This document shows positions 17,059 to 27,188 of a DNA stretch of 64,000 nt, piece by piece. Below the pieces are notes generated by a model. That model was not told the DNA's origin and did not search any database. It worked only from the letters and a program-made list of their open reading frames with translations. Origin of the DNA: Marinomonas spartinae (GTDB lineage Bacteria; Pseudomonadota; Gammaproteobacteria; Pseudomonadales; Marinomonadaceae); the NCBI RefSeq assembly GCF_016461715.1, contig NZ_JAEMUI010000002.1, positions 1 to 64,000 of the forward strand. Direction: 5' to 3'. Position 1 is the first letter of the stretch, and the number at the start of each line of letters is the position of its first letter. Made by a program: the position numbers and the translations under genes.

Positions 17059-19391
17059 AGAGTTCATATTGGGTAATATCCTGCTTAATTGTTTTGTGCG
17101 GTCTGGTGGTGTCCTGTACAAACTACTTTTATGAATTAGAACAATCTAAAGTGAGTCAATTTAAGGCAGGTCAGGTATTTGTCCAAAAAATCTATACTGC
17201 TTTGGAAAAAAAAGGCATACAAGTATCTGCCATGGTGTCGTTTATCCAGTCCTTGAATGAGCCTATGAGCCCTGAACAGTTTGACCGTATGACGGCCAGC
17301 TTGCGCAGTGAGTTCCATAGCCCGAAAACGGTATATTTTTTCTCTAAATACGTTGGACAAAATAATAAGCAGCAGTATGAACAACAACAAAGAAAGTTCA
17401 TGAAGGATCCTTATTTTGCCATTACTCCACCAGGCAATCGCCCTGAATACTTGCCTCTGACTTACACTTCGCCAAACGATTTTCCTCTTGGGTATGATCT
17501 TTTTTCGCCTTATTTTACGGACCGCGAGCAGAATATATTGGCCCGTAATAATCACAGTTTGTTGCTGTCCAAGCCTACCTATATTGGTTTTAATAAAGGC
17601 CCAAATGAACAAATATTATCGCCGAATGCCCTGTTGATACACCATTCCATTTATCTGCCGATCGATTTGAGAGGGGATAACTTCACTGATGAGAATGGAT
17701 TCTATGGGGTTGTGGGGTTGCATGTGAAGATTAAGTCCTTTTTGGGAGGGCTGGGCGCAGGCTCGAATGGGTTAGCTTTTCGCATTACTGATACGACGGA
17801 CAAAAGGGCGCCGGGTATCCTTGTCTATGATAGTGAGAGTGGAAACGATTCTTCGCTCTGGCAGAAAGATCGATTCAATCGCTACGCTTTTTCCTATGGT
17901 GGTCGTCAATGGCAGATCGATACCTGCCCATACAGGCTTAATCATGCCATTAATTGGTTTCGGGTATTTTTGCCTTTATTGGTTTCTTTGTTATTGGCTT
18001 TTTTGATGGGGTCTTATATTCGCATGTTTTATTTTGCCTACAAAAAAAGCTTGCGTTCCATTAGTTATCGCATTGAGACGGATGAATTGACAGGGTTATC
18101 GAGTCGTTATCATGTGCAAAAGCAATTCGACCATTTACTGGCCGAGTGTAAAGAGAGCTCGTCTAAATTGGCCGCGTTGTTTCTGGATCTGGATCATTTT
18201 AAAACCATTAATGATGCATTTGGGCACGAGACAGGGGATAAACTCTTACTTAAAGTGTCACAACGTTTGACCTCTGTTTTGCCTGATAATGCCTTGGTAG
18301 GACGTCTAGGTGGCGATGAGTTTTTGGTGCTGATTAAATTCAAGGAGGAGCAAGATGACTTTTCTGTCGATAGCATGTTGAAAGAAATGATTCTTCAGCT
18401 TAGTCAGAGCTACTTCATTGATAATCGTAACTTAAATATTGGTTGTTCCATTGGGGTAGCGTTTTATCCAGAAGATGGGCAAGACTCGGAAACTTTGGTG
18501 AAGAAGGCGGATATGGCCATGTACCAAGCTAAGCTGGCAGGTCGTTCTTCATTTCGTTTTTATGATAAACAGATGGGAGCTCAGTTTGCCCGCAATGTGC
18601 GCATTGAAAATCGATTAAGACGTGCTTTACGACATGAATTTTTAGAGTTGCACTTTCAACCTAAGGTAGACCTTAAAACTGAGCGTTGTGTTGGCATGGA
18701 AGCATTAATGCGTTGGAATGATGAAGAGTTAGGGGTGGTATCGCCTGCTGAGTTTATTCCAGTAGCGGAGCAAACGGGGGTCATTCTTGCTTTGGGGGAT
18801 TGGGCATTTGAACAAGCCTGCCGTCATATTGTGCAGTGGCAACAAGAAGGTCTTCAGGTTCCACCTATCGCGGTCAATGTTTCAGCCGTTCAGTTAAAAC
18901 GTCCTGAGTTTTTAACGAATCTTTTGGGACTGTTAGATAAATACAATGTCTCACCATGCTCCCTAGAGCTTGAAGTCACAGAATCGATTTTAATTGAAGA
19001 TGCTAAAGGCTGTGCTGAATTATTGAGGCAGTTAAGCCGCTTGGGTATCAAGTTGTCGATTGATGATTTTGGCACAGGGTACTCAAGTTTGAGCTACCTA
19101 AAAGACCTGCCATTTGATTGCGTTAAAATTGATCAAGTCTTTATCAGAGACATGATTGAAGATCATAGTCATGCGGCTTTGACAAGGGCAATTATTCGTT
19201 TGAGCCATGATTTGAATTTACAAGTCATCGCCGAGGGGATAACAAATCAAGCACAATTGGACTTATTGCGCGAATATGGCTGTGATATCGGGCAAGGTTA
19301 CCTATTCAGTAAAGCGTTGGGGGCCAACTCCATGGCAAGTGATCCGATCATTATGGCTTTGAATCAACATCAGGGTGATAGCGACCATTGA
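17034..19391 (+). CDS. CHASE-GGDEF-EAL membrane protein (c-di-GMP turnover)
   Basis: This 785-residue inner-membrane sensor has a first helix at about 13-32, a periplasmic CHASE-like sensor domain (about 70-290, with FSKYVGQNN and DIFSP-like features), and a second helix at about 304-326. The GGDEF domain has an intact GGDEF at 426-430, and the EAL domain an intact EAL at 556-558 with later DDFGTGYSSLSYL and IAEGI motifs. Both catalytic signatures look functional, so it could make or break c-di-GMP. The RxxD inhibitory site before GGDEF is absent (PDNA). An in-frame stop lies just upstream of the ATG, so the start cannot move upstream. CHASE ligands are unknown. Confidence 0.92.
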   Translation: MFDSKRHLKSSYWVISCLIVLCGLVVSCTNYFYELEQSKVSQFKAGQVFVQKIYTALEKKGIQVSAMVSFIQSLNEPMSPEQFDRMTASLRSEFHSPKTVYFFSKYVGQNNKQQYEQQQRKFMKDPYFAITPPGNRPEYLPLTYTSPNDFPLGYDLFSPYFTDREQNILARNNHSLLLSKPTYIGFNKGPNEQILSPNALLIHHSIYLPIDLRGDNFTDENGFYGVVGLHVKIKSFLGGLGAGSNGLAFRITDTTDKRAPGILVYDSESGNDSSLWQKDRFNRYAFSYGGRQWQIDTCPYRLNHAINWFRVFLPLLVSLLLAFLMGSYIRMFYFAYKKSLRSISYRIETDELTGLSSRYHVQKQFDHLLAECKESSSKLAALFLDLDHFKTINDAFGHETGDKLLLKVSQRLTSVLPDNALVGRLGGDEFLVLIKFKEEQDDFSVDSMLKEMILQLSQSYFIDNRNLNIGCSIGVAFYPEDGQDSETLVKKADMAMYQAKLAGRSSFRFYDKQMGAQFARNVRIENRLRRALRHEFLELHFQPKVDLKTERCVGMEALMRWNDEELGVVSPAEFIPVAEQTGVILALGDWAFEQACRHIVQWQQEGLQVPPIAVNVSAVQLKRPEFLTNLLGLLDKYNVSPCSLELEVTESILIEDAKGCAELLRQLSRLGIKLSIDDFGTGYSSLSYLKDLPFDCVKIDQVFIRDMIEDHSHAALTRAIIRLSHDLNLQVIAEGITNQAQLDLLREYGCDIGQGYLFSKALGANSMASDPIIMALNQHQGDSDH

Positions 19392-19435
19392 GTCGTTGTC
19401 ATCCCTATGTAGACAAGATGTTAGGTGTTGCGATT

Positions 19436-20374
19436 TTATAGGAGCTGATTAGTGCGGCTAATGTGCTCTTTTAATAGCTGCCAAAACTGGTTCAGGTTGG
19501 GGTTCGTGTTAAAGCGTGAACGGTACAGGCGTATTTCTAATGGAATATGCCAGTTTTCTTCCCCCGCGAGCGCGACTCTCCCATAATTAAGCGTGTCAGA
19601 CATTAATCTTTTCGGGATCCAGCCTACACCATAACCTTCTTTCACCATGGCTTTAACACTAATGGCATGATAGTTCTCATTGAGCGTTTGTAGCTGTGGA
19701 ACATCCCTTTGGCGTTGTAGATGGTGAGTAATAATCGGCTGTAAAAAGGAATTTTCATAATAACCAATATAAGGGAGCGGTTTGCGTCTCATGCCAGGTA
19801 ATTGGAATTTAGCTTCGCCGTTCGAATCGGTTGCACTGCATGGAATCAGTGTTTCTTGACCAATAACCAAGTGCTCATATTGCTCTTCATCTAGTGCGCG
19901 AATAAAGTTGATGGCGGGATGCCAATAACACAGCATCAAGTCACATTGCTTATTCACCAATGAGTTAACGAAGTCGATACCGAGCCAAGAGCTAGATTTC
20001 ATATTAACGTCCATGTCCATATTGATGCTGTTGCAAAAGGGTTCAATGGCATCTTTATAAAAACTCAAAAATAGTGTCTGTGTTGAAATAAAGCGAATTT
20101 GTGATTCTTCTTGCTTGCGAATCTCTTGGCAACGCTCTTTCGTATCACGCAGTTGACGGGTAATCAGCTCCGCGCTTTGTAAAAAAACTTCCCCTGCAGG
20201 TGTGAGCGAGAGTGGAAGCGTGTTGCGGTCGATCAAGGTAACGCGCATCTCCTCCTCTAGCAGCTTAATACGGCGACTGAAGGTTGGTTGAGTGACGTTT
20301 TGCTCATCAGCTGCGCGGGAGAAGTGTCGTGTTTTTGCCAAAGCAATAAAATCTTCAAGCCATCTTATTTCCAT
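19436..20374 (-). CDS. LysR-family transcriptional regulator
   Basis: The 312-residue regulator has a winged helix-turn-helix at residues 1-60 (WLEDFIALAKTRHFSRAADE, then VTQPTFSRRIKLLEEE) and a C-terminal periplasmic-binding-like effector domain. It is the last gene on the same strand as the peptide-type ABC operon, 43 bases after it, so it may regulate that operon. LysR regulators usually bind near divergent promoters, so a regulator at the operon's end is slightly atypical. The ligand is unknown. It converges on the CHASE-GGDEF-EAL gene, and no clear terminator lies in the 44-base gap. Confidence 0.88.
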   Translation of the reverse strand: MEIRWLEDFIALAKTRHFSRAADEQNVTQPTFSRRIKLLEEEMRVTLIDRNTLPLSLTPAGEVFLQSAELITRQLRDTKERCQEIRKQEESQIRFISTQTLFLSFYKDAIEPFCNSINMDMDVNMKSSSWLGIDFVNSLVNKQCDLMLCYWHPAINFIRALDEEQYEHLVIGQETLIPCSATDSNGEAKFQLPGMRRKPLPYIGYYENSFLQPIITHHLQRQRDVPQLQTLNENYHAISVKAMVKEGYGVGWIPKRLMSDTLNYGRVALAGEENWHIPLEIRLYRSRFNTNPNLNQFWQLLKEHISRTNQLL

Positions 20375-20417
20375 GAGTGACCCCCATGGGATGTTTGCTG
20401 TAGGTCAGGTGCGATCA

Positions 20418-21434
20418 TCATGATAAGCGACCCTCCTCAATGGCATGGCAAGCCACACTGCTACCGTCTGTTTGTCGCAGCATTTTAGGCGATGTCTCAT
20501 AGCAGCGTTGGTTGGCGTAAGGGCAGCGGGCTTGGAATACGCAACCAATGGGCTTTTCTATTTGTGTTGGTACTTCACCGATCAGTCTAATCGGTTGTGT
20601 CATGTTGGTGTCTAACCTCGGAATGGCAGACAACAGCGCCCGAGTGTAGGGGTGCTTTGGGGTGCTAAATAAAGTCTTAGTGCTGGCGAGCTCACAGACT
20701 CTACCAAGGTACATGACGGCAACGCGTGTAGCAAAATGTTCTACTACCGCTAGATCATGGGTAATAAACAGATAAGTGAGATTGCGCTCCTCTTGTTTGT
20801 CCATCATTAAGTTGAGTACTTGCGCTTGTACAGAGACATCAAGGGCTGATAGGGGTTCATCTGCCACGATAAAATCGGGTTCGACAGAAAGTGCTCGTGC
20901 CAAGCTAATACGCTGGCGTTGCCCCCCCGAGAATTCGTGTGGGTAGCGATCAGCGCTGGAAGGACTGATGCCAACGGATTCTAATAAGTGTTCTATTTGG
21001 CTGTTTATTTCTACACGGTTGAGCTGCTGGTTGTGAAAAGAGATAGGTTCACTCAATGTTTGATAAACGGTCATTCTTGGGTTTAACGACGCATAAGGGT
21101 TTTGGAAGACCATTTGCATGCGACGACGAAACATCATGCGTTTATGATCGTTTAGGTGATCGATACGTTGATCTTGGTAGTGTATTTCGCCGCTGGTGGC
21201 GGGTGTTAGCCCCATGAGGACACGCGCAAGAGTGGATTTACCACACCCAGTTTCCCCAACAATGCAAAGCGTTTCCCCTTGATTGATCGTCAGGTTAACA
21301 CCATTCAAAGCATGTACGCTTTCTTTGCGGCGGTGTATTTTTCCCCTACGGAGTTGCCACTGTCCTAACCAGCTGCTTTTGGTTACAAACGATTTTTCAA
21401 GATGGCTAATTTGGATGAGAGGGGTTGCGTTCAT
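20418..21434 (-). CDS. Peptide-type ABC transporter ATPase (DppF/OppF-like)
   Basis: This 338-residue cytosolic ATPase shows Walker A GETGCGKST, signature SGGQRQRIS and Walker B FIVADEPLSALD, then the His-loop ITHDLAVV. Its C-terminal oligopeptide-transporter domain has the cysteine-rich segment CVFQARCPYANQRCYE, which often ligates an Fe-S cluster in DppD/DppF-type subunits. It pairs with the ATPase of the preceding gene, overlapping it by 4 bases. A basic insertion near residues 25-40 precedes the core domain. Substrate class (di- or oligopeptide) cannot be fixed. Confidence 0.92.
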   Translation of the reverse strand: MNATPLIQISHLEKSFVTKSSWLGQWQLRRGKIHRRKESVHALNGVNLTINQGETLCIVGETGCGKSTLARVLMGLTPATSGEIHYQDQRIDHLNDHKRMMFRRRMQMVFQNPYASLNPRMTVYQTLSEPISFHNQQLNRVEINSQIEHLLESVGISPSSADRYPHEFSGGQRQRISLARALSVEPDFIVADEPLSALDVSVQAQVLNLMMDKQEERNLTYLFITHDLAVVEHFATRVAVMYLGRVCELASTKTLFSTPKHPYTRALLSAIPRLDTNMTQPIRLIGEVPTQIEKPIGCVFQARCPYANQRCYETSPKMLRQTDGSSVACHAIEEGRLS

Positions 21435-22471
21435 GCTTGGCCCTCATCATGGGATGTTGTGTATTCGATGTCTAATAGGTCTATGTCTTCTTCTGATTTT
21501 TCTTCTTCGAGCATGTCTTCCACAAGAAAACAAGAGACGCTTGAAATGCCATTATAGATAAAGTTGGGCTGTTCTGTACGGCACTTTTGCGTGGCATACG
21601 GGCATCGAGGATGGAAAGCACAACCGCTAGGGCGATCATTCAATGCGGGCATGTTACCTCGGATTTGATTGAGTCTTTGACCCGGTAATGACATTTGCGG
21701 AAGGGCATTCAGCAAGCCTTGAGTATAGGGATGCTGTGGGTCATTTATCAGCTCCAGAGTCGGTGCTTCCTCTACGATTCGTCCTGCATACATGACTAAT
21801 GTGCGTTCCGCAACGCGCGACACCACACCAAGGTCATGGCTGATGAGAATTAAAGCCATGCTGTTGTCGTGACACACGTCTAATAAAAGTTGAATAATTT
21901 CAGCTTGAATAGTCACATCCAATGCGGTGGTAGGCTCGTCTGCGATAATGATGTCGGGATTCAGTAATAGTACGCTGGCAATGATGACGCGTTGGCGCAT
22001 GCCGCCGGAAAGTTCATGGGGATACTGATCAAAACGGCGTTCTGGAGAAGCAATTTGTACACTATGCAGTTTTTCAATAGCAATATTTCTGGCATCTTTA
22101 AAAGAAATGCGCGTATGGCTGCGAATGGCTTCGACCAATTGAGCGCCAATGGTCAGCACGGGATTTAGCGTCATCATTGGGTCTTGAAAAATCATGGCAA
22201 TACGTTTGCCACGTATCTCTTGCAGCTGACGCGTGTTCATTTTACTGAGTTCTTTGTTTTCCAATTTGACAGAGCCGGATTTGATGTAGCCTGGCTTATC
22301 CAAAAGGTTGACGATAGAGAGCCCAAGGATGGATTTGCCAGCACCTGATTCCCCGACAATAGCAATGCGCTCTCCTCGATTCAGGGTAAAGCTCACATCG
22401 ATTAAGGCGGCTAGTTCAATGCCTTTGATACGAAAACTGACGTTCAGGTTATTGACAGTTAGTAAGTTCAT
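21431..22471 (-). CDS. Peptide-type ABC transporter ATPase (DppD/OppD-like)
   Basis: I choose the ATG at 22471, two bases after the permease stop with AGGGA in front; a further upstream frame would overlap the permease gene. The 346-residue ATPase has Walker [18 protein letters not shown] signature, Walker [12 protein letters not shown] and His-loop ISHDLGVV. The C-terminal [14 protein letters not shown] motif is typical of the peptide transporter subfamily. The last ~30 residues are acidic. Middle gene of a five-gene operon. Confidence 0.92.
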   Translation of the reverse strand: MNLLTVNNLNVSFRIKGIELAALIDVSFTLNRGERIAIVGESGAGKSILGLSIVNLLDKPGYIKSGSVKLENKELSKMNTRQLQEIRGKRIAMIFQDPMMTLNPVLTIGAQLVEAIRSHTRISFKDARNIAIEKLHSVQIASPERRFDQYPHELSGGMRQRVIIASVLLLNPDIIIADEPTTALDVTIQAEIIQLLLDVCHDNSMALILISHDLGVVSRVAERTLVMYAGRIVEEAPTLELINDPQHPYTQGLLNALPQMSLPGQRLNQIRGNMPALNDRPSGCAFHPRCPYATQKCRTEQPNFIYNGISSVSCFLVEDMLEEEKSEEDIDLLDIEYTTSHDEGQA

Positions 22472-22473
22472 AG

Positions 22474-23412
22474 TTAATCCCTGTACGTCCTTGGGTTGAG
22501 ATAGCTTCGAAGCCAATCACCTAATAGGTTCATCACTAGAATTAAGACAATTAGGGCAATACTGGGAAAAATACAAATCCACCAAGAGCCAGAAAACATG
22601 TAATTAAACCCTGCCGATATTAGCGAACCCAGAGAGGGGTCAGAGGAAGGCATACCGAGCCCTAAAAAGGATAAAGCGGCCTCTGTTGCGATAGCGCTGG
22701 CTATTTGCACGGTGAAAATGATTAAGACTGGCGATAGGGTGTTAGGTAAAATGTGCTTGAACATGATGCGTTTCGTACCAATGCCCATAATACGGGCTGC
22801 ATCAACGTATTCCTTTTGCTTTTCGGCTAATACTGAAGCACGTACGGTTCGAGCGAAAATTGGCCACTCTGCTAACCCAATGACTAAAATCAACATTAGC
22901 ATGGCCAGCTGCTGATAAAGTTCTACACCAAATAGTGTCTGAAAAATGGCCAAAAAAACAATGGCTACCATCATGGTGGGGAAGGATAGTTGAACATCGG
23001 CACAACGCATCAAAAAATTATCAATACGCCCACCTAAGTAGCCTGCAGTTAAACCAATACATATGCCTAATGTGACTTGGATGAGAACCGCACAGATCCC
23101 GATGGTTAGCGAGAGTCGAGTGCCATACAAAATAACGGATAATAAGTCACGTCCCTGAGCGTCTGTGCCAAGTAAAAAACGCGGGTCGCCACTGATCCAG
23201 CTCGGTGCAATCTCTGCGTTATTCAAGTTCATAAAGTTAGGGCTGTTAATATCATAAGGCGCAAGTAACGGCGCGAATAACGCGATAATGCAATAAAAAA
23301 TAAACACAGCTAGGGCCAAGGTTGCCAACTTATCCCCAAGAAAACCGGACCAGATACGCTGCCATCGACTACCAGCAGAAGGGTGAACAATGTCCTTTTT
23401 TAAGTAGCTCAT
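22474..23412 (-). CDS. Peptide-type ABC transporter permease (DppC/OppC-like)
   Basis: This 312-residue inner-membrane permease has an N-terminal helix, a periplasmic loop with PNFMNLNNAEIAPSW and the family motif LGTDAQGRDLLSVILYGTR. Five further helices follow, and the cytoplasmic EAA loop (YVDAARIMGIGTKRIMFKHILPN) contacts the ATPase. It overlaps the upstream permease by 4 bases. It forms the channel with the DppB-like protein; cargo is delivered by the binding protein encoded at 24466-26007. Confidence 0.93.
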   Translation of the reverse strand: MSYLKKDIVHPSAGSRWQRIWSGFLGDKLATLALAVFIFYCIIALFAPLLAPYDINSPNFMNLNNAEIAPSWISGDPRFLLGTDAQGRDLLSVILYGTRLSLTIGICAVLIQVTLGICIGLTAGYLGGRIDNFLMRCADVQLSFPTMMVAIVFLAIFQTLFGVELYQQLAMLMLILVIGLAEWPIFARTVRASVLAEKQKEYVDAARIMGIGTKRIMFKHILPNTLSPVLIIFTVQIASAIATEAALSFLGLGMPSSDPSLGSLISAGFNYMFSGSWWICIFPSIALIVLILVMNLLGDWLRSYLNPRTYRD

Positions 23413-24389
23413 AATCCATGATTCTCTAATTTAACGGTTGGGTTCACCAAACCATAGATGAGGTCAACGACTGTATTGGTTGTCACAAAGATGCCGCCTA
23501 CGACCATTAAATAGGCAGAGATGAGCGGCGTATCAACTCTGCTCACTGCATCTATGAATAAAAACCCCATACCGGGCCATTGAAAAATGGTTTCTGTTAG
23601 AATGGTATAAGCAATCAGTGTCCCAGCTTGAATTCCCCCAACGGTGATAACGGGGAGCATGGTATTTTTCAGGGCATGGATAAAATAAATACGATTGGTT
23701 GATAGCCCTTTGGACCAAGCAAAGCGAATGTACTCTGAGTGCAATACTTCCATCATTTCTGAGCGTATTAAACGAATAAAAATGGGCATTAGTGCAAAGG
23801 CCAGGGTAATGCTGGGAAGCATTAGGTGGTGTAGGCCACTTTTCGTGAAAAGGCCACTTTTCCATATGCCAAATACATCAACGGTGTGTCCACGGCCAAA
23901 GCTTGGCGCCATATGCAGTTGAATAGAAAATACGTAGACTAAAAATATGCCAACAATAAAAATGGGCACAGACAGGCCAAGGGTACTAAACGCCATAATC
24001 AGACGAGACAATAGACTACGAGGACGGATGGCGGCGTATATGCCAAACGGGGTGGCAAAAATAGCCACTAATATAATCGCACAAAAAGCCAACTCTAGTG
24101 TCGCGGGCATTCTCTCAAATATAAGATCCAGTACTGGCTTTTTGTAGTAATAGGATATGCCAAAATTACCATGGGCAGCGTTTTTTAAAAAATGCCAATA
24201 TTGCACAGCAAAACTATCATTCAGGCCAAGCTCTTGTCTGAGGTGTGCACGTTCGGCGGGTGACACTGTCATACCGACCATTTGTTGGACTGGGTCGCCC
24301 AGCTTTCCTTGTATAGCAAAGCTGATCACGCTAATGGTGAGCATGACAAAGAAGGCTTGTATTAAGCGACGAAAAAGGAAAGCGAGCAT
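23409..24389 (-). CDS. Peptide-type ABC transporter permease (DppB/OppB-like)
   Basis: The 326-residue permease starts with the conserved helix MLAFLFRRLIQAFFVMLTIS and has the DppB features GDPVQQM, ELGLNDSFAVQYWHFLKNAAHGNFGISY and an EAA loop near residues 225-245 (RFAWSKGLSTNRIYFIHALK). Six helices are predicted. It is the second gene of the operon, 76 bases after the binding-protein gene, and is coupled to the DppC-like gene by a 4-base overlap. Confidence 0.93.
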   Translation of the reverse strand: MLAFLFRRLIQAFFVMLTISVISFAIQGKLGDPVQQMVGMTVSPAERAHLRQELGLNDSFAVQYWHFLKNAAHGNFGISYYYKKPVLDLIFERMPATLELAFCAIILVAIFATPFGIYAAIRPRSLLSRLIMAFSTLGLSVPIFIVGIFLVYVFSIQLHMAPSFGRGHTVDVFGIWKSGLFTKSGLHHLMLPSITLAFALMPIFIRLIRSEMMEVLHSEYIRFAWSKGLSTNRIYFIHALKNTMLPVITVGGIQAGTLIAYTILTETIFQWPGMGFLFIDAVSRVDTPLISAYLMVVGGIFVTTNTVVDLIYGLVNPTVKLENHGL

Positions 24390-24465
24390 CAGTCCTTTGG
24401 AACTCCATGTTGTACGAGCATATTAATGAAACTCATAAAGTATTAAGTCATCGGTATCATGTTGG

Positions 24466-26007
24466 CTAGTTTGACTTAGGGGGCGTTATGACCAAGTCCC
24501 CTAGATGGGGGTAATTCTGTTCATTAACGATGTCTTTTATTCCTATGTTGTCCTTCGCTGCCCATGTTAGGTCTTGCCAATAAAGCGGAACCACCGCAGC
24601 AGAGTCTGCCACTTTGGTTTCAATGTCTTGCAAGATTTTCGTGCGTTTCTTGAGATTCATTTCCCGGTTAGCTTGAGTGATTTCACTGTTGATACCAGGC
24701 ACACAATATTCGCTGGCATTATAAGCACCTAAACCGGATTTGGCATCAGGACAAGCGGTTAAAAACTCAAATAAATTATTTGAGTCCATCGTATCTGATT
24801 GCCAGCCAAGCATCATAATATCGGCGGCACGAGCATCATATTGTTGAAAATATTGCGCTTTTGGCAGTGTTTTTAAATCGACTGTAATATGCAGCCTGCC
24901 AAGCATAGCAGCGACGGCTTGTGCGACTTTCTCATCGTCCATATAGCGATTATTTGGAGCCATCATGCTGACTCGAAACCCATGTGGGTAGCCTGCTTCT
25001 TTCATCAATTGCAATGCTTTTTTCAGATTGTATTCAGGTTTGATCGTATCCACATAGCCTAAAAGGGAGCTAGCGCTTAGTTGTCCTGCGGGTCTGGCAT
25101 ACCCTCTCAAGATTTTTTTGACAATGAGTGGTTGGTTAATCGCTAAGTTGATGGCCTCTCGAACTCGAATATCACGGAATTCTTTACGGCGTTTTTGGTT
25201 TAGTTGGAGCAATAACAAGCGGCTGGTTGGTAAGGTAATGACTTGTATGTTATCGGCTTCTTTTGCACGGGCAATGTCTACCGGGGAAACGGGAAAGATA
25301 AAGTCTACATCACCAGACAACAGGGCGGCTAGACGAGTCGAATCATTTCTAATGGGGGTCAATATCAGTTTATCGACATTGCCTTTTGATTTTGTGTCCC
25401 AATAATCTTTATTACGGACTAATACCATACGTACGCCTGGATCACGTTCTTTGATGATAAAAGGGCCTGTTCCTGAGGTATGTTGTGAAGCAAAAGTGCG
25501 GCCAAATTTTATAATTTGGTCCCGCCCTTCATAGAACTTTTTGTCCATAGGGAAAACATAGGTCAGGATATTGAGTAGCAAAGGGGTTGGGTGATTACAA
25601 TGTATATCAACCGTGTATTCATTGACCTTGGTGACCGAATCAATAGAAGTGAACAAGGCGCGAAAGTCTGGTGAACGTTTTAAGCGATCAATAGTGTAGA
25701 CCACATCTTTTGCCGAAAAGAGATTGCCGTTATGGAAGTGAACATTCTTGCGTAAATAGACTCGAGTTGTGGTTGGCGATATTTGCTTCCAGCTTGTCGC
25801 AAGCCGTGGTTGAATTTTTCCATCTTGTGTCCAGCGCACTAATGGATCAAAGACCATGTGTGAAAACTGTAACGTGCTTTCGGAAAGTTGTTCTTGCGGG
25901 TCCAAGGAAATTGGCTCAGAGTCGAACGCCATACGTAAGGTGGCAGCAGGCAGAGTATGGCTAATAAGAAGTGCCAAGAAAGACACCAAAAAGGCAAAGT
26001 ATCTCAT
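24466..26007 (-). CDS. Peptide-type ABC transporter periplasmic binding protein (family 5)
   Basis: A Sec signal peptide (MRYFAFLVSFLALLISHTLP) with probable cleavage after AAA/A-T near residue 22 precedes the family 5 solute-binding fold, including LDPQEQLSESTLQFSHMVFDPL and ATSWKQISPTTTRVYLRKNVHFHNG. At 513 residues the length suits DppA/OppA-type proteins. The ligand could be a dipeptide, oligopeptide or another compound; several family members bind nickel or opines. First gene of the operon. The 267-base gap to the divergent acpH gene should contain its promoter. Confidence 0.92.
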   Translation of the reverse strand: MRYFAFLVSFLALLISHTLPAATLRMAFDSEPISLDPQEQLSESTLQFSHMVFDPLVRWTQDGKIQPRLATSWKQISPTTTRVYLRKNVHFHNGNLFSAKDVVYTIDRLKRSPDFRALFTSIDSVTKVNEYTVDIHCNHPTPLLLNILTYVFPMDKKFYEGRDQIIKFGRTFASQHTSGTGPFIIKERDPGVRMVLVRNKDYWDTKSKGNVDKLILTPIRNDSTRLAALLSGDVDFIFPVSPVDIARAKEADNIQVITLPTSRLLLLQLNQKRRKEFRDIRVREAINLAINQPLIVKKILRGYARPAGQLSASSLLGYVDTIKPEYNLKKALQLMKEAGYPHGFRVSMMAPNNRYMDDEKVAQAVAAMLGRLHITVDLKTLPKAQYFQQYDARAADIMMLGWQSDTMDSNNLFEFLTACPDAKSGLGAYNASEYCVPGINSEITQANREMNLKKRTKILQDIETKVADSAAVVPLYWQDLTWAAKDNIGIKDIVNEQNYPHLGDLVITPPKSN

Positions 26008-26274
26008 TATTCAGTACTCCTATTTATGCGCTATCTACTGCGCGTGGGTATATCGGTGCGAAATATGGGGTGCTGGCTGTATTGCCCGTTTTTCAACATT
26101 GAGCTATTCAGATGAACCAACTTGATGATGTTGAGAAACTGAGAAGAAGTTTGTCCAAGCAGTTAACACACTATAATGTCAAAAAATGAGCGCGAAATAC
26201 AGCAAATAAGAAGATATTACGCACTTTGATTGTGTGACAATTCGCCATGATCAGTCGCTTGAAAGGAATGTAGC

Positions 26275-26844
26275 TTGAATTACTTTGCACATTTACATAT
26301 AGCAGAACGGACTCAAACCTCATTTGCGGGGAATTTGTTGGGGGATTTCTCTGTCCAGGTCAATACTCTGCCAGACGATTTATTGAAAGGTTGGCGTCTG
26401 CATCAAAAAGTGGATGTGATGGTGGACGAGCATGAGCAAAGTGCTTTGTTTCGTTCTATGGCACGAACCGGTCGGCGTCGTTTTGCGGGCATTGTTCAAG
26501 ATATTGTGATGGATTATTGGCTGATTCGCTATTGGACGCAGTTCAGTGATATACCTCTACCCCTTTTTTGTCAGCAGGCCGTTATGGCATTGATGGCGGA
26601 TGTTCATCGTTGTCCTGAGCGTTTGCAAAGAATGATTTTTTCTTTAGAGCAACATAACTGGTTGGCTGATTTAGGCACACAACAAGGTGTGGAGAATGCC
26701 ATTCGTTCCATCATGAGGCGTTGGCGTCATGGCCAACATTTGCAGCCTTTTATTGAGGAATTACCAGAGGTATTGGCTCAGGGAGAAACGCCTTTTCTGC
26801 GACTGTATCCTGATTTATTAGCATTTGTTGATCGCCAAGCATAA
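26275..26844 (+). CDS. acpH: ACP phosphodiesterase (acyl carrier protein hydrolase)
   Basis: A TTG start at 26275 is supported by AAGGA eight bases upstream and by the family N-terminus MNYFAHLHIAERTQTSFAGN. The 189-residue protein belongs to the AcpH branch of the HD-like superfamily, with the conserved GNLLGDF and IVQDIVMDYWLI segments contributing metal-binding Asp/His residues. It removes the 4'-phosphopantetheine group from holo-ACP, which controls fatty acid synthesis. E. coli AcpH is 193 residues. It is transcribed alone, away from the peptide transporter operon. Confidence 0.92.
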   Translation: MNYFAHLHIAERTQTSFAGNLLGDFSVQVNTLPDDLLKGWRLHQKVDVMVDEHEQSALFRSMARTGRRRFAGIVQDIVMDYWLIRYWTQFSDIPLPLFCQQAVMALMADVHRCPERLQRMIFSLEQHNWLADLGTQQGVENAIRSIMRRWRHGQHLQPFIEELPEVLAQGETPFLRLYPDLLAFVDRQA

Positions 26845-26848
26845 AAAA

Positions 26849-26874
26849 AGCCAAGGCCACACACAGCCTTGGCT
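26849..26874. terminator. Hairpin after acpH
   Basis: A 9-bp perfect stem (26849-26857 with 26866-26874) follows the acpH stop and is preceded by seven As. The T tract on the + strand is missing, so termination of acpH may be partial. Confidence 0.5.
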
Positions 26875-27188
26875 AATCGGGGCACAAAGGCCCAATCGAG
26901 AGAATATCCTCATGGCGCTGTGGCATTTGTTTGACTAAAAATGCGTCAGGCCACTCGGATAAGGTCTATCTTAAAGAGACGAGTATTTTTTGTTTTGATG
27001 TAGATCACAAAAAGATTCAGCCAATGGATAAAGGCGTAATTGATGATGATTATTCGCAGAGTCCTTAACAATTTGTTTTTTAAAAAAGTGGGGCCATATA
27101 TTAAGAGGACTTATTCACACCTTCTCGAAGAAGTTGTGATAGACTGCGCAGCCGCAAAAATAGATGCAATACAGAGAGGTAAACAGGG
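26875..27188. other. Intergenic region before the YlqF/RbgA gene
   Basis: No gene is supported here. It holds one CRP-like palindrome (26994-27009), listed separately, and AT-rich sequence that should include the promoter of the downstream GTPase gene. A short in-frame ATG ORF at 27164 overlaps the GTPase gene and looks spurious. Confidence 0.5.
26994..27009. promoter_or_regulatory. CRP/Vfr-like site
   Basis: TTTGA-TGTAGA-TCACA has the half-site spacing of a CRP site, with one mismatch to TGTGA-N6-TCACA. It lies 180 bases before the YlqF start. A chance match is quite possible. Confidence 0.3.

Noticed and set aside
26100..26270. Short ATG ORFs in the peptide transporter/acpH gap
   Set aside because: All are shorter than about 10 codons or lack a ribosome site.
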